Part shown: positions 54,411 through 64,000 of the stretch, piece by piece
How the letters are laid out: each line of letters starts with the position of its first letter
Numbering within the stretch: the first letter of the stretch is position 1
Assembly: GCA_025642065.1 (NCBI GenBank)
Contig: JAODUP010000041.1
Span: forward strand, 1-64,000
Direction: 5' to 3'
Length of the DNA: 64,000 bases
From: Paralvinella palmiformis
Lineage: Eukaryota; Annelida; Polychaeta; Terebellida; Alvinellidae
Position numbers and translations under genes: made by a program
Notes under the pieces: generated by a model
The model's database searches: none
Told to the model about the DNA's origin: nothing
The model's input: only the letters and a program-made list of their open reading frames with translations

Positions 54411-57400
54411 CTTGCCTCCATTGTTTTGGTCAGAGAGCTTGCCATCTACGAGTAGATAGGGAAAAATATATGGATAGATAAAACAAATTGTTAATTACAG
54501 CAAACAGACATCTTAATTTGAAGTCAGCTTTATCCCTAGCAGACATATTACTTACCAGTATACCACAGACACTAATTTAGTTCAACTTTACAAATACAAA
54601 CTTATAATGCCACCAAATTCTATCTAGAACACCCAGTTTTCAAACCTATACTCATGTATATAAGTTGGGTGGATACCATATCATTTCTGATCCTAGAAAT
54701 AACAAGAAAATGAAGTAATATGATAAGTGGTTTATCACAAGTGATTCACATGCCAAAAACAGATTCTGTTCTTGTTATTGTAACAAAATTAAAAAATTTT
54801 GAAGTACCAAATATTCTAAAATGGCAGATCAGTACAATTGAAAACTAATGGAATCGGAGTTTTCATTCACCTATAGTGCATTTATATTCAAGCGACTAAC
54901 ATATTGCTAAATGCTTGATCCATTCAATGTTATAAAATATTAGTTTGTAAATATCTTCCAAAAATTGTTCAGGAACCAACTGGATCTGAATTCTGATGTC
55001 ATAGACCTACATAAATCTACTTAATAAATCTATATTCAATAATAGGTCATTTCTCTGTCAACGTTCCACACTTGTTAGTTTTCCCAAACTGGTTTATTTT
55101 CAGAGTATTATGAAGAATTCAAATACTTCCTTAAAATTTATTAAAATGTGTGTGTATATCTTTAAAACAAAGTACCAAGGGTCAGTTTCTCAGTTAATTT
55201 TGAAATAAACCATGTACACAAAATAGATACCATATTAGTTTGATAACTGTGAGAACCCATTATCAGTAATTGAATGTGGGAAGATGGTTTAGATGTTTAT
55301 CATAGGTTTAATTGTCAGTATATAAAAGTCAAGTGTTTTACATTGTAAACCACTTCAGGAAATGAAAGCTAACACTGGCAAGATCTCAAAATTGGAAAGG
55401 CCACCATTTATCAGTTATTTCTGTGTCTTTGTTAGTTCACAAAATCTTTAAATAGCAAATTTAACTTTTTATTTCTGGAATTTATAACAAAGCAGTGAGG
55501 TTGTTTATTTTGTGATAAGAGTCAGGAAAATTGATCAAACATTTGTATAGAGCCCTGATTAAAAAATCCCTTATTTTTTATTTTCACTTATAGTTATACT
55601 ATGATGATGGTAGCAGTATAATACTTCAGTTTTTGCAGAAATAAAAGGATATATTATGAATCAACCATTGCTTTAATAAATATTTGAAATTTTGTTATAA
55701 CAAATGCCAGGATAATAACTGGAGTAATTGAGACCGAAGGAACAAATTAAAATATGCCTTTGATGTTTTAGTATGAGTAATGACAGACTGATCCTTGATC
55801 ATCATTTTTACCAAGCACAGTTCATTTTTGTCTCTTTTGTTATCCTTGGGTTAGAAGGATAATTGTGATGATGTAAAGAACATCAATAATTTGAACGTAT
55901 ACCGACATCACCCTGTCATACACAGAACTGTTTCGGTGTCAGTTAGTGAGTGAGTCATGTTTTTAAGGTGAAATATAGGACAATAGTATTGTTATGTTAG
56001 ATCAACTAATGTAACAGCGGTTACACTTACAGGATATAGCCTTGTGGTGTGCTATATATGCAGTTAATCTTTGGTAACAATGTGTGTAGGTTTTGGTAGG
56101 CCCATACATCAGCATGCGTTAATCGGCCTTGCTGTGTCTAACTAGCTCTGTATGTATGAGTTCAGCCCGATCCAACATAAGCTCTGACCGAGCACTGGAT
56201 GCAGTTACCGCTAAACAGTCATATTAACTAATATTAAACAACAATTATGTCTAGCCATTACGCATCCATATGTAGGAGCACAAAGCTTTTGGTATTTATA
56301 TTAAAAAGTCGATTGTAAGCCAGTTATGTGTCGTCCCGCTTCTGGCAGGTCATTTGGCTGTCACCAGGGGGAGCTACGATAGGCCATGGCATGTTATGTT
56401 TTTGACGCACCCATTAAACTGGCAGCTGTAAGCTGTCAGTCATAACCGGAGGATAACGTTTTAATTTCAACTTCTTGACACCTGTACCACTATTATTGGC
56501 TGGAATATGTCATCATTATAAAACACAGACAGTTGTGATGAGAGTGGGTGGGTGGGTGGATGAGTGGAACCGTGGAAGAGTTCAGCGCGTACGAATTAAG
56601 ATGTATCAACTATCAGACATATCTTGTGTATCATTTTGATTACATTTTGGTTGCCCCGGCTCCGGCTGTCAGTGGCAATTAGAGTTTTTTGGGCAGATCG
56701 GTTTAGATACACTGAAAATACCAGGATCTTGTGCCATGTTAGAAGGTTGTTTTCCGATTTTTGTTAAATAATTTCCAGTTTAAAAAAAAACCCAACAAAC
56801 ACCTTCTGTATCACTGTCAGTTTCTTGGTTGCTGAGCTTGGTCTAAGTCATGTGACACAGAACACATTATATCCATCCAAGTTGATGAAGTTCTATAAAC
56901 TAAGTAGTACATGTATAACCATACATACATCAGGTAGCCAAGATAACAATACTACAGTCTACCATAACAATACTATAGTATATGGTAGTTGGTACACTAT
57001 AGAGTGTTGTCATATGGGTTGATTTATTATACTACGGTCCACTTTTGTGTCTTGCATTGTATTTGTAATGCCGTGTAGCTGCCCTAACACTACACTACAA
57101 CACCTGTAGGCATTCATACAACACAGCTGCACTATTCACCAGTATTATTACTTTCCTCTCTGTATTAGCTCAGTGAGACACTGAGAGTGGTATTATTTGT
57201 AGAAAACTATAGATTGGCAGCCTCATAGTGTGTATAGTCAAGGCTAGAAGTAGAATACTGTTAGTAGTGTATATACAGACACTAGTATTGATAACAATCT
57301 AAAAATAACTTCAATGTTACTGGCCTTAATGTTATTGTATAAATGTTATAATTATATCAGTATGATGATGATAACATAATAATAGTTGTGTAAATGTAAT

Positions 57401-57504
57401 AGGTTCTAGTAAGACTCAGTATAAAATGGTGTATAGTAAGATAAAGTTAGTGGTATTGACACAGATTAGGGAATGTTATATGAGCTTCCTTTGTACCACT
57501 TATT
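54411..57504. other. intergenic, no gene recognised
   Basis: AT-rich and low in microsatellites compared with the first 45 kb. No frame above 65 codons has a recognisable feature. Confidence 0.45.
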
Positions 57505-57650
57505 GGGCGCCTCTGTGGTCTAGCGGTAACGTGTTGGACCATAGATCACTACCGCCCGTCTTCGAATCCCGGCGTGGGCATATCTGAAGGTTGTTTCATC
57601 CTTGACTTCGCTTCATTACCTTTGCAGGTCGTTCGGCCCATTTAGCCTAT
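57505..57650 (+). mobile_element. SINE family 1, 3'-truncated
   Basis: Head GGGCGCCTCTGTGGTCTAGC, B box TTCGAATCCC, body to GGCCCATTTAGCCTA. The GTAAAAC tail is missing. Confidence 0.85.
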
Positions 57651-60600
57651 TTTAGTTTTGAGTCTGGTATACTCACTTTCATAGTAATAACAATAATGTG
57701 GATTTAGTATTTACAGAATAGGTGGCAGTGAACCGTGTTCAAACTTCCAGTCATGGGTTCATTCCAATTGTTAGCTGTGTTTATTGAGGATTATATATTT
57801 CCTGGGAAATAAAACAAACAAGTCTTAATAATATTTGATTAATGGGTGAAAAGTCCCACATACACAGTCAGCTCTGGCAGATGCTTCCAGGATTCGTATA
57901 TCTACAGGGCAGTGCACTTCGAACAACAAACCGGAACAGGATAGTATCATGATAATATATCAGTAAACTGAATATAACAAAGCCTTGTATGGCTGTAACA
58001 AATGCTGATGGTGACAGAAATAATCCTCTTAATATTAAAATTGACAGTTCTATGTATCACCATCGCCTGGTCACTTGTGTTATCTATTGTACAGTATGTA
58101 AGCACTGTATGCAATAGAATAATATGACACTAACAGTTACTAGTTCCGCTATAAATGCAAAATAATTGTATGATTGTTTAAGTTTGTATTTTATGTATCA
58201 CTCATCACTGATGTTCCTCTAGTGGCTCTTGTAAATAATTAGTTTAAGATCGGCTTCATTTTATCTAGCTATTTAATGCTGCAGACATTTTAGTTCATAA
58301 AATACTCCACATCCAAAAGGTTTTATTTTTAGGTTGTCTAAACAGATTCTTGGCTACTGTTGTTTATTATTACCATGGAACCGGACCCCCTGGAGGGGGG
58401 GTGGTGGAATTTCCAAGGCCTCTTATAGCTGATCCATAGTGAGCTAGAAAGATGTTTGGGAACTTCACTAATTCTGAGTCTGATGAAAGAAAGAGAATAT
58501 TGATGCCAGAACTTTATGTAAAGGAATCCAGTCATACCGAGAGGGGGGGGGATGGCTGTTAGTGTACTCAAGATAAACGTACAAGATGGACTTGTCTATA
58601 AAATACATGAAGTTTAATGATTAGGGATGTGTAATTATGATTGGATTTGGAAATCGAATGGAGGGAGGGGGTAATTCAGGATAATAGGATTTTTATCCAC
58701 ACCTATTATTATTAAAGGAGAGTGTTTTCTATCAATAGAGTCTACACCTCTTTTAATTACTAGGTAGCTGATAACTAGTTTATCATGGTAGGTCCGTGGT
58801 GGTGGTGGTTGTGTGTGTGTGTGTGTGGGGGGGGGGTTCCTGATTCAATGAGAAATTAACTAAATAGTTTTGGTTGGTTGTTGTTGCTAGTAGCTTCTTT
58901 TGGTCACAAAATCAACCGTTATTAGGTAGTTAGTTATATATACAAACTATGTATTTCTTTAAGCAGCAAACACATTGTTCAGATTCACCCAGTATATTTT
59001 CTTATTAGTACACAATATTGATCCATTATTGTGGTATTTGGCAATCTTATAATTGCCTGCTTTGATCAGTCATTTCTATTAACCAGATTCCACTTCATAT
59101 AATTTAATATTATGATTCATATGAATCTAAAATTGAATCCTTCATAATATGAAGGATTCAATTTTAGATTGATTAATTATTTTGATTGATAATAACAAGT
59201 AAAAGTATAGAACCAATCCACAGTACTGCCAGTTATTATGCCAAAGTCACAAAACTTACAGATGTAGGCTGTATATTATTGAGAGGTAATCCTTGAGAAC
59301 ATCTTGGAATCTTAACATTGCCATCAAAGACAGTGATCTATTAGTATTACAAGACCTGGATAAACTTGGAATGTGACAGCTTTCATCTAACCTGGTGCTA
59401 AATCACTAAAGGAGATGATAACAGTGATGATATGAGATGCTCTTTCAATATATCAGTTAGGCTGTAAAACCTGGATATAACTAATAAAAGTCGCTGCCCT
59501 GAGGACTTTGTCCAGAAATCTGCCAATTCTATTACTAGATCTGCTTACTGCTCTCATATTCATATGTGTAATATTCAATTTGTTTTACAATTAATATCGT
59601 CCTTATTTCCGTAACTAGTGTATAAAAACAATCTGACAAAGTAGCATATTCAATGAATAGGCAGAAATAGAAAACTGCCATGACCTTTTTGAAATATGCA
59701 ATCACAAATAAACAAATAGAATAACAGAGTTATACGAAGGCAGCTGTGCTAGGAGGTTTTTGTTTTATATAATTTCCAGATGTGATCTAGGTGGAACCTT
59801 TCCTTACCACATCTGTTCTTAAGTGTTAACAGGTTGTTAAGCCTTTGTGTCAATAGTTTATCTTTGGTATGTTTACGCTTTTTTCTACTCTTCCTGTAAA
59901 ATTTAAGCAAAACCATTCACTACCAAGTAGTTCATGATGATAATTGTGTTTTTATGTTGCTAAAACGTTCCTGTTATGTTTCACACAAAATACACCTTAA
60001 TAGCCAAATAGTTCAATCTCTAATTATAGCCTAAATATGCTTTATATATTAACTGATATCATTGATTGTGTTCAGCTGCAGCTTTTTGCAAGACATTTAT
60101 TTAGTTATAAATATAGAAATTAAGATATAAAATTACTAATCCTAATGTAGGTATATGTTAAGTTTACAGATTGAGAGAGAGAGAGAGAACAAATACATGT
60201 TATTCTAGAAATATTTTTGGGATATGCAAAACCTCAGTATATTTGCCTCCATGTAAAACTGAGCTGGTTGGTAGCATTTCATCATGTAAATTTACACCGC
60301 ACTGTATATATAATGTGTTTCCTGATCTAGATAGAAAAACTAGGGCTCTCAGAAAACTGGTCAGGCATTTAACAGTAGAACCAAACTTTGTTGCTTTATT
60401 ATACAGTCATTTTGTAACTGTTGACTGCTTGTGATTATAATATTCCTGCCCTAAACTTCATACTCACCCCTATCTGACGGTTAAAATATGTCCAAATCTC
60501 TGCCCACTTATCTGTGTAAGTCCACATATATCTTGGGACCCACAGAAAACGTTAAAAACCACAGCAGTTTAAAACAAAATGGGTATAACAAAATAAACCA

Positions 60601-60761
60601 GCTTTCATATTACCGGGTAAACACTTTACAACCTAAATATGTCGCAGCCAGTAGTATCTCACCGTTTATTATAGGGTGATGTTTTAGAATGTCACGTTGT
60701 TATTGGTCGTGTTTTTCATGAAGTACTATGTCCTGTCAGACTGAAATTGTGTTATCTGGCT
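57651..60761. other. intergenic, no gene recognised
   Basis: AT-rich. A short (GT)n(G)n tract lies at about 58,797-58,838 and a perfect hairpin at 59,124-59,170. An 87-codon plus-strand frame (60,171-60,434) has no recognised domain. Confidence 0.45.
59124..59170. repeat. perfect 22-bp inverted repeat, 3-nt loop
   Basis: The arm AATCTAAAATTGAATCCTTC+AT (59,124-59,145) is the exact complement of 59,149-59,170. It would form a strong hairpin in DNA or RNA. Confidence 0.9.
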
Positions 60762-61800
<1,039 letters not shown>

Positions 61801-61954
61801 GATATCACTATGATTTCTTCGCTTTATAGTTAGGGTATTACATTTCAACTAAAATGTTTGTCATGAATTATCTCCGTTTTATGGGGTGTTTTGAATTCAC
61901 GTTGTTGTTGTCTTTTTTCATAGTATATGTTGTCAGACTTAAATTGTGTTTCTC
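61801..61954. other. noisy second copy of the satellite's left flank
   Basis: The run GGGTGTTTTGAATTCACG, GTTGTTGTC, TTTTTCATAGTA, GTCAGACTTAAATTGTGTT, CTCTGGACATTATCATCC follows the same order as 60,672-60,785 with scattered indels. The part before it also tracks 60,580-60,670. This looks like an uncorrected read of the same locus. Confidence 0.7.
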
Positions 61955-64000
61955 TGGACATTATCATCCGTATGATGTGTTGTCTATCTGGACATTATCA
62001 TCCGTATGATGTGTTGTCTATCTGGACATTATCATCGTATGATGTGTTGTCTATCTGGACATTATCATCCGTATGATGTGTTGTCTATCTGGACATTATC
62101 ATACGTATGATGTGTTGTCTATCTGGACATTATCATCCGTATGATGTGTTGTCTATCTGGACATTATCATCCGTATGATGTGTTGTCTATCTGGACATTA
62201 TCATACGTATGATGTGTTGTCTATCTGGACATTATCATCCGTATGATGTGTTGTCTATCTGGACATTATCATACGTATGATGTGTTGTCTATCTGGACAT
62301 TATCATCTATGATGTGTTGTCTATCTGGACATTATCATCCGTATGATGTGTTGTCTATCTGGACATTATCATACGTATGATGTGTTGTCTATCTGGACAT
62401 TATCATCCGTATGATGTGTTGTCTATCTGGACATTATCATAGTATGATGTGTTGTCTATCTGGACATTATCATCCGTATGATGTGTTGTCTATCTGGACA
62501 TTATCATCCGTATGATGTGTTGTCTATCTGGACATTATCATACGTATGATGTGTTGTCTATCTGGACATTATCATCCGTATGATGTGTTGTCTATCTGGA
62601 CATTATCATCCGTATGATGTGTTGTCTATCTGGACATTATCATCCGTATGATGTGTTGTCTATCTGGACATTATCATACGTATGATGTGTTGTCTATCTG
62701 GACATTATCATCCGTATGATGTGTTGTCTATCTGGACATTATTATAGTATGATGTGTTGTCTATCTGGACATTATCATCCGTATGATGTGTTGTCTATCT
62801 GGACATTATCATCCGTATGATGTGTTGTCTATCTGGACATTATCATCCGTATGATGTGTTGTCTATCTGGACATTATCATCCGTATGATGTGTTGTCTAT
62901 CTGGACATTATCATAGTATGATGTGTTGTCTATCTGGACATTATCATCCGTATGATGTGTTGTCTATCTGGACATTATCATCCGTATGATGTGTTGTCTA
63001 TCTGGACATAATCATCCGTATGATGTGTTGTCTATCTGGACATTATCAGCCGTATGATGTGTTGTCTATCTGGACATTATCATACGTATGATGTGTTGTC
63101 TATCTGGACATTATCATCCGTATGATGTGTTGTCTATCTGGACATTATCATCCGTATGATGTGTTGTCTATCTGGACATTATCATCCGTATGATGTGTTG
63201 TCTATCTGGACATTATCATCCGTATGATGTGTTGTCTATCTGGACATTATCATCCGTATGATGTGTTGTCTATCTGGACATTATCATCCGTATGATGTGT
63301 TGTCTATCTGGACATTATCATACGTATGATGTGTTGTCTATCTGGACATTATCATCCGTATGATGTGTTGTCTATCTGGACATTATCATCCGTATGATGT
63401 GTTGTCTATCTGGACATTATCATCCGTATGATGTGTTGTCTATCTGGACATTATCATAGTATGATGTGTTGTCTATCTGGACATTATCATCCGTATGATG
63501 TGTTGTCTATCTGGACATTATCATCGTATGATGTGTTGTCTATCTGGACATTATCATCCGTATGATGTGTTGTCTATCTGGACATTATCATCCGTATGAT
63601 GTGTTGTCTATCTGGACATTATCATCCGTATGATGTGTTGTCTATCTGGACATTATCATCGTATGATGTGTTGTCTATCTGGACATTATCATCCGTATGA
63701 TGTGTTGTCTATCTGGACATTATCATCCGTATGATGTGTTGTCTATCTGGACATTATCATACGTATGATGTGTTGTCTATCTGGACATTATCATCCGTAT
63801 GATGTGTTGTCTATCTGGACATTATCATCCGTATGATGTGTTGTCTATCTGGACATTATCATCCGTATGATGTGTTGTCTATCTGGACATTATCATACGT
63901 ATGATGTGTTGTCTATCTGGACATTATCATACGTATGATGTGTTGTCTATCTGGACATTATCATCCGTATGATGTGTTGTCTATCTGGACATTATCATAC
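61955..64000. repeat. 34-bp minisatellite, second block (about 60 copies, runs off the window)
   Basis: Same unit as the first block, mostly the CATCCG form, with a minority CATACG form that completes the palindrome ATCATACGTATGAT and some deletion variants (CATCG, CATAG). It continues past the window end. Confidence 0.95.

Overview
The window is animal nuclear DNA. Its genes are split by many introns, mostly with GT-AG borders. It is AT-rich and full of (TA)n, (CA)n and trinucleotide microsatellites, tRNA-derived SINEs, CR1/Jockey-type LINE relics, MULE and mariner relics and hAT-like non-autonomous elements. Gene content (C-type-lectin receptor, small sulfotransferase, tyrosine-kinase-like gene) and repeat style suggest a lophotrochozoan, most likely a mollusc. 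That placement is inference; no marker gene proves it.

Layout. 1-7.8 kb: repeats, two SINE families and one possible secreted-protein exon on the minus strand. 7.8-14.5 kb: a multi-exon gene reassembled here from ten phase-compatible exons (539 codons plus stop). It joins a TSG101-type UEV (inactive ubiquitin-E2 variant) domain to a receptor-type tyrosine-kinase domain, with no membrane segment in the recovered part. The kinase half reads HFE where DFG is expected and has also lost the alpha-C glutamate, so it looks like a pseudokinase. Both halves therefore look catalytically dead. This is the most interesting object in the window. 15.0-15.7 kb: a class A GPCR pseudogene split by a SINE. 18.7-21.0 kb: two transposase relics. 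21.2-28.1 kb: a complete single-pass receptor gene (signal peptide, two C-type-lectin-like domains, Thr-rich stalk, transmembrane helix, tyrosine-containing tail). 28.8-41.6 kb: a repeat graveyard in which an hAT-like element appears to hold a LINE, itself interrupted by another LINE and a SINE. 42.0-43.3 kb: a compact three-exon cytosolic sulfotransferase. 43.5-53.5 kb: repeats and MITEs. 53.6-53.9 kb: the start of a second lectin-like secreted gene that stops early. 54-60.7 kb: no gene recognised. 60.76-64.0 kb: a 34-bp minisatellite interrupted by implausible homopolymers and a noisy second copy of its own flank, probably an assembly fault.

The three confident genes show no sign of acting together. 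They are separate transcription units on the plus strand. All splice borders were placed by eye, checking dinucleotides and reading phase. No transcript or database search was available.
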